Part shown: positions 52,666 to 62,269 of the stretch, piece after piece
How the letters are laid out: the number at the start of each line of letters is the position of its first letter
Numbering within the stretch: the stretch's first letter is position 1
Origin: Halorubrum rutilum
Lineage (GTDB): Archaea; Halobacteriota; Halobacteria; Halobacteriales; Haloferacaceae
Length of the DNA stretch: 64,000 bases
Direction of reading: 5' to 3'
Assembly: GCF_024494565.1 (NCBI RefSeq)
Contig: NZ_JANHDN010000007.1
Coordinates: 124,001-188,000 of the forward strand
Translations under genes and position numbers: made by a program
Notes under the pieces: generated by a model
What the model was told of the DNA's origin: nothing
Databases searched by the model: none
What the model saw: only the letters and a program-made list of their open reading frames with translations

Positions 52666-53715
52666 TCAGGCCGACAGCGCCGCGACCGCGTCGCCGATCC
52701 GGTCGACCGCCTCCTCGACGTCGTCCGCGTGGACGTCGAGGTGGGTCGTGAACCGCGTCGTGTGCTCGTCGAACTCGACGCAACCGACGCCGGCCGCCTT
52801 GCAGGCCTCCACGAGGTCGGCGGCCGGAATCTCGGCCTCGTCGGAGTGCGCGACGACGATGTTGGTGTCCGGCGCGGGCGCGTTCACCCCGTCGAGCGCG
52901 TCGAGCCCGGCGGCGAGCCGCTCGGCGTTCGCGTGGTCCTCGGCGAGCCGGTCGACGTTCTCCAAGGCGAGGAGGCCGGGCGCGGCGATCATCCCGGCCT
53001 GTCGCATCCCGCCGCCGAACAGCTTCCGGACGCGGCGCGCCTCCTCGATGAACCCCTCGTCGCCGGCGAGGACCGAGCCGACCGGCGCGCCGAGCCCCTT
53101 CGAGAGGCAGAAGGTGACGCTGTCGACCGGGTCGACGATCGCGCTCGCGTCGACGCCGAGCGCGACCGCGGCGTTGAACAGGCGGGCGCCGTCGAGGTGG
53201 ACCGGCACGCCGGCGTCGCGGGCGACGTCGGCGGCCGCGGCGATCCCCTCGACGGGGACCGCGACCCCACCGCGGTAGTTGTGGGTGTTCTCCAGCGACA
53301 GGAGGCCGGTGCCGGGGCGGTGGAGGTCCTCGCTCACGAGCCCCTCGCGCACCTCCTCCGGGGTCGGGACGCAGCGTTCGCCGGCGTCGACCGTCCGTGT
53401 CTGCGCGCCGGAGAGCTTCGCCGCGCCGGCGAGCTCCCACCGGTAGATGTGCGACTCGCGCTCCAGGAGGAGCTCCTCGCCCGGCTCCGTGTGGACGTGG
53501 ACGGCGATCTGGTTCGCCATCGTCCCGGAGGGGACGTAGAGGGCGGCCTCGGCGCCGACCGCCTCGGCGGCGCGGCGCTCCAGCTCGTTGACGGTCGGGT
53601 CGTCGCGGTACACGTCGTCGCCGACCTCGGCGGTCGCGGCCGCCTCGCGCATCTCGGCCGACGGCGCGGTGACGGTGTCGGATCGCAGGTCGATGGTGTC
53701 CTCGTCGATGTCCAT
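52666..53715 (-). CDS. ltaE: Low-specificity L-threonine aldolase
   Basis: This 349-aa PLP enzyme cleaves threonine/allo-threonine to glycine and acetaldehyde. Motifs: [18 protein letters not shown] at the start, [56 protein letters not shown] and the PLP lysine in [13 protein letters not shown]. Complete and of normal length. Divergent from the carboxypeptidase gene. Confidence 0.94.
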   Translation of the reverse strand: MDIDEDTIDLRSDTVTAPSAEMREAAATAEVGDDVYRDDPTVNELERRAAEAVGAEAALYVPSGTMANQIAVHVHTEPGEELLLERESHIYRWELAGAAKLSGAQTRTVDAGERCVPTPEEVREGLVSEDLHRPGTGLLSLENTHNYRGGVAVPVEGIAAAADVARDAGVPVHLDGARLFNAAVALGVDASAIVDPVDSVTFCLSKGLGAPVGSVLAGDEGFIEEARRVRKLFGGGMRQAGMIAAPGLLALENVDRLAEDHANAERLAAGLDALDGVNAPAPDTNIVVAHSDEAEIPAADLVEACKAAGVGCVEFDEHTTRFTTHLDVHADDVEEAVDRIGDAVAALSA

Positions 53716-53826
53716 CCGTTGCCGGCGGTTCGGCGGCCGGCCGGAAATAGGTCGCGCTCGGGGGCGGGCCGCTCCGAGGAGTCCGTGTTCGGTCCCTTCT
53801 TAACCGACGCGGCCGATCCATGGCGT

Positions 53827-55353
53827 ATGGCAACGGAAGCCGCGGCCGACGACGCGACCGACGCCCCCGAGGCGTACGAGGCCCTCCTAGACCGCGTTCG
53901 CCGCTGGAACGCGGTCGGGAGCGCCGCCGGCGTGCTCGGGTGGGACCAGCAGGTGATGATGCCCGAGGGCGGCACGCCCGCCCGGTCGAAGCAGCTCTCG
54001 GCGCTCTCGTCGGTCCGACACGACATGATCACCGACGAGGAGACCGGCGAGCTGCTCGACGCGCTCGACGGCGCCGAGCTCACCGACGAACGAGAGGCGG
54101 TCCTCCGCGAGGTCCGCCGCGAGTACGAGCGCGCCGACGCCGTCCCGGTCGAGCTCGTCGAGGAGATCTCCGAGACCGGCTCGGAGGCGCTTCAGGCGTG
54201 GGAGGAGGCGAAGGCCGAGGACGACTTCGAGGCGTTCGCCCCCTACCTGGAGAAGCACGTCGAGCTCAAGCGGGAGTACGCCGAGCATATCGACCCCGAC
54301 CGGGACCCCTACGCGGTCCTCTTCGAGGAGTACGAGCCCTGCCTCTCGATCGGTCGCGCCGAGTCGATCCTGGAGGAGCTCCGCGAGACGCTCGTCCCCA
54401 TGATCGACGCGATCCGCGAGTCCGACGCGGACCTCGCCGTCGACACCTTCGAGGGGACCTTCCCCGAGGACGAGCAGGAGGCGCTCGCCCGCGAGGCGCT
54501 CGAACTCGTCGGCTACGACTTCGACCGCGGCCGCCTCGACGTCTCCTCGCATCCGTTCACGTCTGGGAACCAGTTCGACTGCCGGGTGACCACCCGGTTC
54601 GACGAGTCCGACCCGCTCGGCGCGATCGGCTCGACGATCCACGAGTACGGCCACGCGCAGTACGTCCTCGGGCTCCCGCGGGAGGAGTGGGGGACCCCGC
54701 TCGGCGACGACCGCGACCTCTCGGTCCACGAGTCGCAGTCGCGGCTCTGGGAGAACCACGTCGGCCGGAGCCGGGCGTTCTGGGAGCTGTTCCTCCCGCG
54801 GTTCAAAGAGCGGTTCCCGGAGACCGAGGAGGCCACGGTCGAGGACGCCTACGAGGCGGTCAACCAGGTGTACGAGGACAACCTCATCCGGGTCGAGGCG
54901 GACGAGCTCACCTACCACCTCCACATCGTCGTCCGGTTCGAGATCGAGCGCGACCTGGTCCGCGGCGACCTCGCGGTCGAGGACGTGCCCGAGGTCTGGA
55001 ACGACAAGTACGAGCGGTACCTCGGGATCCGGCCCGACACCGACAGCGAGGGGTGCCTCCAGGACATCCACTGGAGCCACGGCAACTTCGGCTACTTCCC
55101 GACCTACTCGCTCGGCTCGGTCATGGCCGCGCAGCTGTTCGAAGCGGCCGAGGAAGAAATCGACGACCTCGACGCGAAGGTCGCCGACGGCGACTTCGAC
55201 GACCTCCAGGCGTGGCTCGGCGAGAACGTCCACCGGCACGGCTCGCGCTACGAGACGAACGAGCTGGTGGAGCGGGCGACCGGCGAGGCGCTCTCGGCGG
55301 ACGCGTTCACCGACTACGTCGAGGCGAAGTACGGCGAGCTGTACGGGCTATAG
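53827..55353 (+). CDS. Carboxypeptidase M32 (Taq family)
   Basis: This 508-aa metallocarboxypeptidase has the HExxH zinc motif at residues 272-276 (IHEYGHAQYVLGLP) and the third ligand E302 in HESQSRLWENHVGRS. N-terminal VLGWDQQVMMPEGGTPARSKQ and C-terminal WSHGNFGYFPTYSLGSVMAAQ are M32 signatures. Cytoplasmic, broad specificity with ATP-independent action. ATG 53827 is chosen on the family N-terminus. It ends one base before the convergent membrane-protein gene. Confidence 0.95.
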   Translation: MATEAAADDATDAPEAYEALLDRVRRWNAVGSAAGVLGWDQQVMMPEGGTPARSKQLSALSSVRHDMITDEETGELLDALDGAELTDEREAVLREVRREYERADAVPVELVEEISETGSEALQAWEEAKAEDDFEAFAPYLEKHVELKREYAEHIDPDRDPYAVLFEEYEPCLSIGRAESILEELRETLVPMIDAIRESDADLAVDTFEGTFPEDEQEALAREALELVGYDFDRGRLDVSSHPFTSGNQFDCRVTTRFDESDPLGAIGSTIHEYGHAQYVLGLPREEWGTPLGDDRDLSVHESQSRLWENHVGRSRAFWELFLPRFKERFPETEEATVEDAYEAVNQVYEDNLIRVEADELTYHLHIVVRFEIERDLVRGDLAVEDVPEVWNDKYERYLGIRPDTDSEGCLQDIHWSHGNFGYFPTYSLGSVMAAQLFEAAEEEIDDLDAKVADGDFDDLQAWLGENVHRHGSRYETNELVERATGEALSADAFTDYVEAKYGELYGL

Positions 55354-55354
55354 C

Positions 55355-55972
55355 TCAGACGCCCAGCCGGAACCCGGTCATCAGGACGATCAGCGCGAGC
55401 ATGACGGCCGCCTCGAACAGCCCGACGACGAGGTTCTTCCTCTCGATCGATTCGAGCCGCGAGGCGTCGGGCTCCGGCGAGAGCGTCTCGTAGTACGCGC
55501 TGAGCTGGAGGCGGTGAGGCACCGCCAGCCCGAACGCGAACAGCCCCCAGCCGAGGCCGAGCGCGAGCCCGGACCACGCCCCGGCGAACCCGTAGCCGAG
55601 CCCGAGGCCGGGCGTCAGGAGGACGGTCCCCGAGAGCACCGTCGTGAGCGAGAAGCCGACGAGGAAGAAGACGGCCTTCGGAATGAGAGCCGCGTTCACC
55701 GCGGCCGACGCCTCCTCGTCAAGCCCGCCCAGCGTCGGCCCGATGATCGCCGGGAAGATCAGCGCGAACCCGAACCACACCGCGCCCGCGGCGACGTGCG
55801 TGTAGAAGAGCAGTTCGGTGCTCGCGAGCGCGAGGCTCGCGGCGAAAAACGCCAGCGGCACGAGGAGGCTCCCGGCCGCGAACGCCGGATTCGCGGCCTC
55901 CGCGAGGTGCCGAACCCGCTCGACGAATCCCAACTCCGCGACGCGACGACCGCCTTCGTTCGCGACTGCCAT
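55355..55972 (-). CDS. Polytopic membrane protein of unknown function
   Basis: This 205-aa protein has about five hydrophobic segments (roughly 33-54, 57-80, 96-122, 128-153, 183-203) and short acidic loops. TM1-TM2 contain FYTHVAAGAVWFGFALIFPAIIGP, whose His and Trp-Phe-Gly are reminiscent of CopD/DUF2269-type proteins, but the match is weak. No signal peptide or catalytic site. Haloarchaeal-type; possibly a heme or copper-related membrane protein, stated only as a possibility. Confidence 0.65.
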   Translation of the reverse strand: MAVANEGGRRVAELGFVERVRHLAEAANPAFAAGSLLVPLAFFAASLALASTELLFYTHVAAGAVWFGFALIFPAIIGPTLGGLDEEASAAVNAALIPKAVFFLVGFSLTTVLSGTVLLTPGLGLGYGFAGAWSGLALGLGWGLFAFGLAVPHRLQLSAYYETLSPEPDASRLESIERKNLVVGLFEAAVMLALIVLMTGFRLGV

Positions 55973-56237
55973 AGGAGCCGATCACGAACCGACGTGAAAT
56001 GCGTTCTGGTCGACACGATCTCGGCCGCTTCTCGGCGGCCGGGGTTCGCTCGCTGTCGCGGTCTCGTCGGCGGTGGTCGCACCGCGTTCGCTCGGCCGGC
56101 TCGCTACAGTGGCCTCGCGTTCGCTCGGCCGCTCGGCTCGCGGTTTCACCGCTCCCCACGAGACCTCACGTCGTTCGGTCTCGCTTCTCGCCGGCGGAGG
56201 CCGGCTCGCTACAGTGGCCTCGCGTTCGCTCGGCCAC
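55973..56237. repeat. Repeat-rich spacer, no gene
   Basis: 265-bp intergenic region made of GGTCGCTC/CTCGGCC-type words. It contains an exact 37-bp direct repeat (56094-56130, 56199-56235) and, between the copies, a 19-bp segment (56136-56154) identical to part of trpA (60593-60611). No open frame of note. Confidence 0.75.
56094..56235 (+). repeat. Exact 37-bp direct repeat pair, 105-bp period
   Basis: Copies 56094-56130 and 56199-56235 are identical and begin GGCCGGCTCGCTACAGTGGC. The second copy ends 2 bp before the stop codon of the DHQ synthase II gene. Confidence 0.85.
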
Positions 56238-57410
56238 TCACTTCTCGATGATGCTCTCCTCCACCGCCTCGCCGAAGTGCCGCGCCACGTCCTCGTAGTA
56301 GACGAGCGCCTCGTCGCCCTCCTCGAGGTCGGTGACCGCCTTCTTCCCGTCAGCGGTCGCGACCTTCACCGTCTCGGCGTTCTGGATCAGCGTCTCCACG
56401 CGGTCGACGCCCTCATCGGTCTCCACCTCGGCCTGGATCCGGAACATCGGCCGCTTCTCGATCTTCACGCGCCCGACGATCGCCTCGCGGGTGCGGCCGT
56501 CGGTGTCGACCACCTGCACCTCGTCGCCGCTGGAGAGCTCCGCGAGGTAGTTCGTGCCGCCCTCCGCGTTCCGGACGTACGCGTGGACGGCCCCGGCGTT
56601 CACCCGGAAGGGGCGCGACTCGACGTACGGCGACTCCGCGGTTTCGGCGTGCACGAAGAACAGCCCGCGCGACATCGACCCCACGAGCATCCCCTCGTCG
56701 TCGTCCATCAGCGAGCCGGTGTCGATGCAGACGCGGTCGGCCATCCCGGTGCGCTCGACCGCGGTCACCTCGGCGTGCCGGAGGTCGAGCGTCTCGCGGT
56801 CGGCGGCGTCGCGGGCGTCGACCGCGCCCCGGATCTCGTCGGGGTCGCCCGAGTCGAGGAGCACGCCGTCGGCGCCGATCTCCAGCGTCTCGAAGGCGGT
56901 CCGGGCCTCGGCGGCGGTGGTCGCGCCGGCGACGAGGTGCGTCTCCTCGCCGACCCGCGCGATCAGGTTCTCCAGCGGGATGATCGACCAGTCCTCGCCG
57001 ACGACGATCGTGTACTCGGCGTCCGCGGCCGCCTCCTCGGCGAACCGCTCGTACTCGGTCCCGAGCACGCGGACGTACACGCCCTGCGCGCGGTCGTCGC
57101 GCCGGCGGACCGTCGTCAGGTCCGCCGAGCCGGAGAAGTCGTCCGGGAGGTCGATCGTCCCGTCGCCCTCGCCGCCCTTGCCGACGAAGTAGGCGTCGGC
57201 CTCGGCGTCGCTCTCGGCGTCGTCGATGACGTCCGCCTCGGAGCGGAACGCCGCGACCGAGATGTCGCCCAGCTCGCGGACGCGCCCCACGTCCGCCTCG
57301 TCGACGAGCACCCAGTCCGCGCCGGCCTCGATGGCGGCCGTGACCCGTCGCTTGCGCGCCTCCCAGTCGCCGACGCTCCCGTCGGCCTTCACCCAGACCG
57401 TGCGTGTCAT
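56238..57410 (-). CDS. 3-Dehydroquinate synthase II (archaeal type)
   Basis: This 390-aa enzyme makes 3-dehydroquinate from 2-amino-3,7-dideoxy-hept-6-ulosonate with NAD, replacing bacterial AroB. It resembles MJ1249: VWVKADGSVGDWEARKRRVTAAIEAGADWV, YTIVVGEDWSIIPLENLIA, GADGVLLDSGDP, CIDTGSLMDDDEGMLVGSMS, NAGAVHAYV and YLAELSSGDEVQVVD. ATG 57410 gives the family start; the frame upstream is open only by chance. The partner ADH synthase is nearby at 59191. Confidence 0.93.
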   Translation of the reverse strand: MTRTVWVKADGSVGDWEARKRRVTAAIEAGADWVLVDEADVGRVRELGDISVAAFRSEADVIDDAESDAEADAYFVGKGGEGDGTIDLPDDFSGSADLTTVRRRDDRAQGVYVRVLGTEYERFAEEAAADAEYTIVVGEDWSIIPLENLIARVGEETHLVAGATTAAEARTAFETLEIGADGVLLDSGDPDEIRGAVDARDAADRETLDLRHAEVTAVERTGMADRVCIDTGSLMDDDEGMLVGSMSRGLFFVHAETAESPYVESRPFRVNAGAVHAYVRNAEGGTNYLAELSSGDEVQVVDTDGRTREAIVGRVKIEKRPMFRIQAEVETDEGVDRVETLIQNAETVKVATADGKKAVTDLEEGDEALVYYEDVARHFGEAVEESIIEK

Positions 57411-57565
57411 TGTCGGAACCTCACGGCGGGCGGGCTTGAAAACTGCGGAAGGGTCGCGCGTTGCGGCCGACGCTGCGACGCGGTCGGACGCCGTGCCCGA
57501 CGCCGCGCCTCCGGAGACGACAAAGCACTTATCGCTGAGATGGCACCTACGACCCGAAGCACCGA

Positions 57566-59137
57566 ATGACGCCACTACGCGAGCGGCTCTCGAACGCGGC
57601 CCCCCGGGACGCCGCGACGCGCGACGCCCTCCGCGAGCGCGCCGCCCCCTGCCTCGGGGTCGACCCGCGCGCGCTCGGCGCGTTCCGCATCGCGCTGGCG
57701 CTCCTGCTCCTCGGGGACCTGCTCGTCTACCGGCTCCCGGGGCTGCGCGCGTTCTACACCGACGAGGGCGTCCTGCCGCGCTCGACGCTCGCCGAGGTGT
57801 ACCCGACGCTGGAGGCCGTCTCGATCCACGCGGTGTCCGGGTCGGCGCGGGTCCAGGCGGCGCTGCTCGCGCTCGCCGCGGGCGCCGCCGTCTGCCTGCT
57901 CGTCGGCTACCGGACGCGGGCGTCGACGGCCGTCTCGCTCGTCCTCCTCGCGTCGCTGTACGCCCGGAACCCGTTCGTGATCAACGGCGGGAACACGATC
58001 CTGGTCGCGTTCCTGTTCCTGGCGCTCTTCCTCCCGCTCGACGCCCGGTGGTCGCTCGGCGGGAGCCGGCGGAGCGACCGTCGCGACCGGGACGAACTCG
58101 ACGGACGGGGCGACCTTGACGAACGGGACGGCGACGAGCGGGGAACCGGAAGCGACCGGCGAGTCTGTTCGCTCGGGACGGCCGTCGCCCTCCTGACGCT
58201 CGTGTCGATCTACGCGGCGAACGCGGTCTCCAAGTACCGGAGCGACGCGTGGATGTCGGGCGTCGCGGTCCCGCGGATATATCAGGTGGAGGAGTTCGTG
58301 GTGGGACTGGGCCCGCTCATCTCAGAACGGACCGCGGTCCTCGCGGCGGTGAACTGGCTCTGGATCGCGCTCCTCGCGGCGTCCGTCCTGCTGCTCGTCC
58401 CGTCCGAGCGACTCAGGACCGGCGTCGTCCTGTCGTTCGTCGCCGCGCACCTCGGGATGGCCGCGACGATGCGTCTCGCCGTCTTCCCGTTCGTCATGAT
58501 CGCGGTCCTCCTGCTGTTCCTCCCGCCGCGGGTCTGGGACGCCGTCGAGGGAGTCGCCTCGAAGGCCCGCGTCCCAGCCCGGCTCGCGGCCCCCGCGCTC
58601 CGGAGCGACGGCGGGAGCGCGGACGCGACCGCGTCGGCGCCGTCGGTCCCGTCGGGGGTTCGCCGCGGGGTCCGAGTGGCGGCCGCCGTCCTGCTCGTCG
58701 GCTTCTTCGTCGCGCTCGTGTGGTGGCAGGCCGCGGGGGTCGGGCTCGTCGACCTCCCGGCGTCGGAGTCGACGGGCGGCCTGTCGGAGGTGAGCTGGTC
58801 GTTCTTCGCGCCGAACCCGCCGGACACGTCCAGCTGGTACGTCGTCCGGGCCACCCTCGACTCCGGCGAGTCGGTCGACGCGCTCGGCGGCGGGGCGGTG
58901 GCGTTCGACCGGCCCCCGGACGCCGCTGAGACGTACCCGACGACCCTCTGGCACCAGTTCGGACACCGGACGCGGTACGCCGGCGAGACGCGGTACCGCC
59001 CGGTGGCGGCGTACGTCTGCGAGCGAGCGGACCGGAGCGTGGAGTCGGTGACCGTCTTCCACGTCGAACAGGAGGTCGGACCGACCGGGCCGGTCGGACC
59101 GCCGGAGCCGCAGAAGCGTATCACCGCCGCCTGCTGA
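57566..59137 (+). CDS. HTTM-domain membrane protein
   Basis: This 523-aa protein has DPRALGAFRIALALLLLGDLL and FYTDEGVLPRS near the start, the HTTM (vitamin K-dependent gamma-carboxylase-like) pattern. Several TM helices follow (about 35-55, 90-120, 130-160, 200-215, 255-280, 285-330 and 375-395). A soluble C-terminal part has WSFFAPNPPDTSSWYVV. An Asp/Arg-rich cytoplasmic loop at ~170-200 contains short repeats. Function unknown; no carboxylase chemistry can be assigned. It interrupts the aromatic-synthesis cluster on the opposite strand. Confidence 0.82.
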   Translation: MTPLRERLSNAAPRDAATRDALRERAAPCLGVDPRALGAFRIALALLLLGDLLVYRLPGLRAFYTDEGVLPRSTLAEVYPTLEAVSIHAVSGSARVQAALLALAAGAAVCLLVGYRTRASTAVSLVLLASLYARNPFVINGGNTILVAFLFLALFLPLDARWSLGGSRRSDRRDRDELDGRGDLDERDGDERGTGSDRRVCSLGTAVALLTLVSIYAANAVSKYRSDAWMSGVAVPRIYQVEEFVVGLGPLISERTAVLAAVNWLWIALLAASVLLLVPSERLRTGVVLSFVAAHLGMAATMRLAVFPFVMIAVLLLFLPPRVWDAVEGVASKARVPARLAAPALRSDGGSADATASAPSVPSGVRRGVRVAAAVLLVGFFVALVWWQAAGVGLVDLPASESTGGLSEVSWSFFAPNPPDTSSWYVVRATLDSGESVDALGGGAVAFDRPPDAAETYPTTLWHQFGHRTRYAGETRYRPVAAYVCERADRSVESVTVFHVEQEVGPTGPVGPPEPQKRITAAC

Positions 59138-59190
59138 CGCGTCGTTCCCCCTCGTCGACGCGGAGCGATTCAACGCGTCCCGAGGCGTCC

Positions 59191-59982
59191 CTACGCCTCG
59201 ATGAACCCGCCCGCCCGGAGCGCCTCGTCGACGCCGGCGTCGTCGTGGACGATCGCCGAGACGGCGCGGGCGATCCCCTCCGGGTCCTCGTGCTGGAAGA
59301 TCGACCGTCCCATCGACACGCCGGACGCGTCGCCGTCCATCGCGCCGCGGACCATCTCGACGGTCTCGCGGTCGGTCCCCTTCGAGCCGCCGGCGATGAC
59401 GACCGGGAGCCGGGTCGACTCAGTGACGCGGGCGAACGAGTCGCCGTCGCCGGAGTAGCCGGTCTTCACCACGTCGGCGCCGAGCTCCTCGGCGAGCCGG
59501 ACCGCGTGCCCCAGCGACTCCGGGTCGGTCTCGTCGACGCCGGGGCCGCGCGCGTACGCCATCGCGAGCACGGGGAGCCCGAGACGCTCGGCGTCGGCGG
59601 TCAGCTCCGCCAGCTCCTCGATCTGGTCCGGCTCGTGGTCGGAGCCGACGTTGATGTGGAACGAGACCGCGTCGGCGCCCGCGCGCACCGCGTCCTCGGC
59701 GGTCGCCGTGACGCGCTTGTCGCTCTCGTCGGGGCCGATCGTCGTCGACCCGTTGACGTGGACGATGTAGCCCGCGCCGTTCTTGTTCGGGTGGACGCGC
59801 TCCGCGACGCCGCGCTGCGTGAGGACCGCGTCTGCCCCGCCGCGCGTGACGCCGTCGATCGTCGACTCGATGTCGACGAGGCCGTCGACGGCGCCCATCG
59901 TGATCCCGTGGTCCATCGGGACGATGAGGTACCGGTCGTTCGTGGAGATGCGGTCGAGTCGTGCCGAGAGTCCTGCTGTCAT
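59191..59982 (-). CDS. 2-Amino-3,7-dideoxy-D-threo-hept-6-ulosonate synthase
   Basis: This 263-aa class I aldolase-like enzyme makes ADH, the archaeal precursor of dehydroquinate (MJ0400 type). It is closely related to fructose-bisphosphate aldolase class I. VPMDHGITMGAVDGL, RGVAERVHPNKNGAGYIVH, SFHINVGSDHE, MAYARGPGVDE, VKTGYSGD (likely Schiff-base Lys), VVIAGGSKGTDRETVEMV and GVSMGRSIFQHEDP are seen. ATG 59982 is the family start; upstream ATG 60015 would add 11 residues. Lies 82 bp downstream of trpA. Confidence 0.9.
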   Translation of the reverse strand: MTAGLSARLDRISTNDRYLIVPMDHGITMGAVDGLVDIESTIDGVTRGGADAVLTQRGVAERVHPNKNGAGYIVHVNGSTTIGPDESDKRVTATAEDAVRAGADAVSFHINVGSDHEPDQIEELAELTADAERLGLPVLAMAYARGPGVDETDPESLGHAVRLAEELGADVVKTGYSGDGDSFARVTESTRLPVVIAGGSKGTDRETVEMVRGAMDGDASGVSMGRSIFQHEDPEGIARAVSAIVHDDAGVDEALRAGGFIEA

Positions 59983-60064
59983 GGTGGGTTCGGTCGTTGT
60001 GTGAGAGTGTGGCAATCGCAGGTAAGTGGGTTTCGTTCGGGGTCGTATTGGCTCGAACCCCCGG

Positions 60065-60964
60065 TCACCGCGACTCGGGCGCGCCGACGCGGGCGGCGTG
60101 GCCGCGCTCGGCGCCCGCCTTCAGCTCCCGCGAGAGCGCCTCAAGCCGGTCCGCGACCGCCTCGGTCGACAGGTCCGCCTCGACGCCCTCGGCGACGATG
60201 TCGACGAGCGCCGAGCCGACGATGACCCCGTCGGCGCCGCCGGCGACGATGCGCTCGGCGTGCTCGCCCGAGGAGATGCCGAACCCGACCGCCTTCGGCA
60301 CGTCGTACTCGGCGAGCCGGTCGAGGCTCTCCGTGGTCTGGTCGGAGACGTCGTCGCGCGCGCCGGTCGTCCCGAGCCGCGCCTGCACGTAGACGTACCC
60401 CGACACGCGACCCATGATCCGGTCGAGCCGGTCGCCGACCGTGGTCGGCGCGACGATGAAGATCAGGTCGAGGCCGAACTCGTCGCACGCCTCCCGCAGC
60501 GGGTTGGCCTCCTCGGCCGGGAGGTCGGGGACGACGAGCCCCTCGATGCCGGCCGCGGCGGCGCGCTCGACGAAGGGGCGGGGGCCGGTCTCGCTCGCGG
60601 TTTCACCGCTCGCGTCCGAGGCGCGCTGCGCCTCGCTATCCCCGTACTGATAAATGAGGTTGTAGTACGTCATGCAGACGAGCGGCGCGTCGACGTCGAG
60701 CTCCTCGGCGAACGCGAAGAACCGGTCCGGCGTCATCCCGCCGTCGAGCGAGCGCACGAGCGCCCCCTGGATCGTCGGTCCCTCGGCGATCGGCTCCGAG
60801 AAGGGCAGCCCGAGCTCGATGACGTCGGCGCCGCCGCGGTCGAGCGCGCGGACGTACTCCAGCGACGCCTCGTAGGAGGGGTCGCCGACGGCGAGGTAGG
60901 GGACGTAGGCGGGGCCGTCGGCGAACGCCTCGGCTATCGCGGCCGAGTTGCCCGTCTCCGCCAT
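60065..60964 (-). CDS. trpA: Tryptophan synthase alpha subunit with inserted element
   Basis: This 299-aa subunit cleaves indole-glycerol phosphate. The catalytic Glu is E50 in [19 protein letters not shown]. The position of E. coli Asp60 is Glu (E61). It has [21 protein letters not shown]-type [13 protein letters not shown] and [13 protein letters not shown]. Residues about 110-126 ([18 protein letters not shown]) are extra relative to normal TrpA, in the loop between the YYNL strand and the next helix. They are encoded by two DNA hairpins. Third gene of trpCBA, immediately after trpB. Confidence 0.95.
   Translation of the reverse strand: MAETGNSAAIAEAFADGPAYVPYLAVGDPSYEASLEYVRALDRGGADVIELGLPFSEPIAEGPTIQGALVRSLDGGMTPDRFFAFAEELDVDAPLVCMTYYNLIYQYGDSEAQRASDASGETASETGPRPFVERAAAAGIEGLVVPDLPAEEANPLREACDEFGLDLIFIVAPTTVGDRLDRIMGRVSGYVYVQARLGTTGARDDVSDQTTESLDRLAEYDVPKAVGFGISSGEHAERIVAGGADGVIVGSALVDIVAEGVEADLSTEAVADRLEALSRELKAGAERGHAARVGAPESR
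60593..60634 (-). repeat. Double-palindrome element inserted in frame (copy 2)
   Basis: Hairpins GCGGTTTCACCGC (60597-60609) and GAGGCGC-GCT-GCGCCTC (60618-60634). On the trpA coding strand they read in the same order as the copy in the acyl-CoA dehydrogenase. 60593-60611 is identical to 56136-56154. Confidence 0.7.
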
Positions 60965-62269
60965 TCAGATCCCCCCCGTGAACATCGACATGTCCGGCGC
61001 CTCGTCGACGTCGCGCTTGTCCGTCTCCTCGATGGCGGCGTCGAGGTCCTTGTCGCCGCGCCCGGAGACGTTCACGACGACGCGCTCGCCGAGCTCCTCG
61101 TGGCGCTCCTCTAAGAAGCCGAAGGCGTGCGCCGTCTCCAGCGCGGGGATGATCCCCTCCGTGCGCGAGAGCCGGTGGAACCCCTCCAACGCGGCGTCGT
61201 CGTCGACGGCGACGGGGCTCACGCGCCCCTCGTCGACGAGGTACGCGAGCTCCGGGCCGACCCCGGCGTAGTCGAGCCCGGAGGAGATCGAGTGGCTCTC
61301 CATGATCTGTCCGTCGGAGTCCTGCAGGAGCTTGGTGCGCGCGCCGTGGAGCACGCCCTCCTCGCCGGTGTACAGCGAGGCGGAGTTCGGGGCGACGCCG
61401 GCCTCCTCGTCGACCTCCAGCGTCGAGCCGCCGGCCTCGACCGCGTGGAGCGCGACGTCCTCGTCGTCGACGAACGCGGCGAACGACCCCATCGTGTTCG
61501 AGCCGCCGCCCGCGCAGGCGACCACGTCGGTCGGGAGCTCGCCGGTCTTCTCGATCGCCTGCGCCCGCGCCTCCTCGGAGATGACCGCCTGGAAGTCGCG
61601 GACCATCACCGGGAACGGGTGCGGGCCGACGATCGACCCGATGACGTAGTGGGTGTTCTCGACGGTGGTCGCCCAGTCGCGCATCGTCTCCGAGATGGCC
61701 TCCTTCAGGGTGCCGCGGCCCGCCGTGACCGGGTTCACCTCGGCGCCGTTCAGCTTCATCCGGAAGACGTTGGGGCGCTGGCGGTTGATGTCGCGCTCGC
61801 CCATGTAGATCTCGCAGGGCATGTCGAGGTGGGCGGCCGCCATCGCGGTCGCGGTGCCGTGCTGCCCGGCGCCCGTCTCGGCGATGATCCGCTCCTTCCC
61901 CATGTACTTCGCCAGCAGGACCTGGCCGAGGGCGTTGTTCAGCTTGTGCGCGCCGCCGTGGAGGAGGTCCTCGCGCTTGAGGTACACCTCGCGGTCGTAG
62001 CGCTCGGAGAGCCGGTCGGCCCGCTGAAGCGGGATCGGGCGACCGCCGAAGTCCGCGAGCCGCTCGCGGAACTCGTCCATGAAGCCGTCCTCGTTGTCGA
62101 GGACGTACCGCTCGTAGGCGTCGGTCAGCTCCTCGATCGCCGGCATCAGCGCCTCCGGGACGTACTGGCCGCCGTAGCGGCCGAACTTCCCGTCCTCGCG
62201 GCCGCGCTGGCGGCCGGGGCGTCGCGACAGCTCTCCGGTCTCGATCGTCGTTGGCTCGGTTTCGCTCAT
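60965..62269 (-). CDS. trpB: Tryptophan synthase beta subunit
   Basis: This 434-aa TrpB1-type enzyme makes tryptophan from indole and serine. [20 protein letters not shown], the PLP lysine K109 in [44 protein letters not shown] (phosphate cup) and [16 protein letters not shown] are present. ATG 62269 overlaps the trpC stop (62266-62268). The trpA ATG begins immediately after the trpB stop with no gap. The long open frame upstream is chance. Confidence 0.97.
   Translation of the reverse strand: MSETEPTTIETGELSRRPGRQRGREDGKFGRYGGQYVPEALMPAIEELTDAYERYVLDNEDGFMDEFRERLADFGGRPIPLQRADRLSERYDREVYLKREDLLHGGAHKLNNALGQVLLAKYMGKERIIAETGAGQHGTATAMAAAHLDMPCEIYMGERDINRQRPNVFRMKLNGAEVNPVTAGRGTLKEAISETMRDWATTVENTHYVIGSIVGPHPFPVMVRDFQAVISEEARAQAIEKTGELPTDVVACAGGGSNTMGSFAAFVDDEDVALHAVEAGGSTLEVDEEAGVAPNSASLYTGEEGVLHGARTKLLQDSDGQIMESHSISSGLDYAGVGPELAYLVDEGRVSPVAVDDDAALEGFHRLSRTEGIIPALETAHAFGFLEERHEELGERVVVNVSGRGDKDLDAAIEETDKRDVDEAPDMSMFTGGI

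Noticed and set aside
55973..56237. A small coding gene in the repeat-rich spacer
   Set aside because: Open frames there are Arg/Ser-rich low-complexity translations of repeats with no conserved motif.
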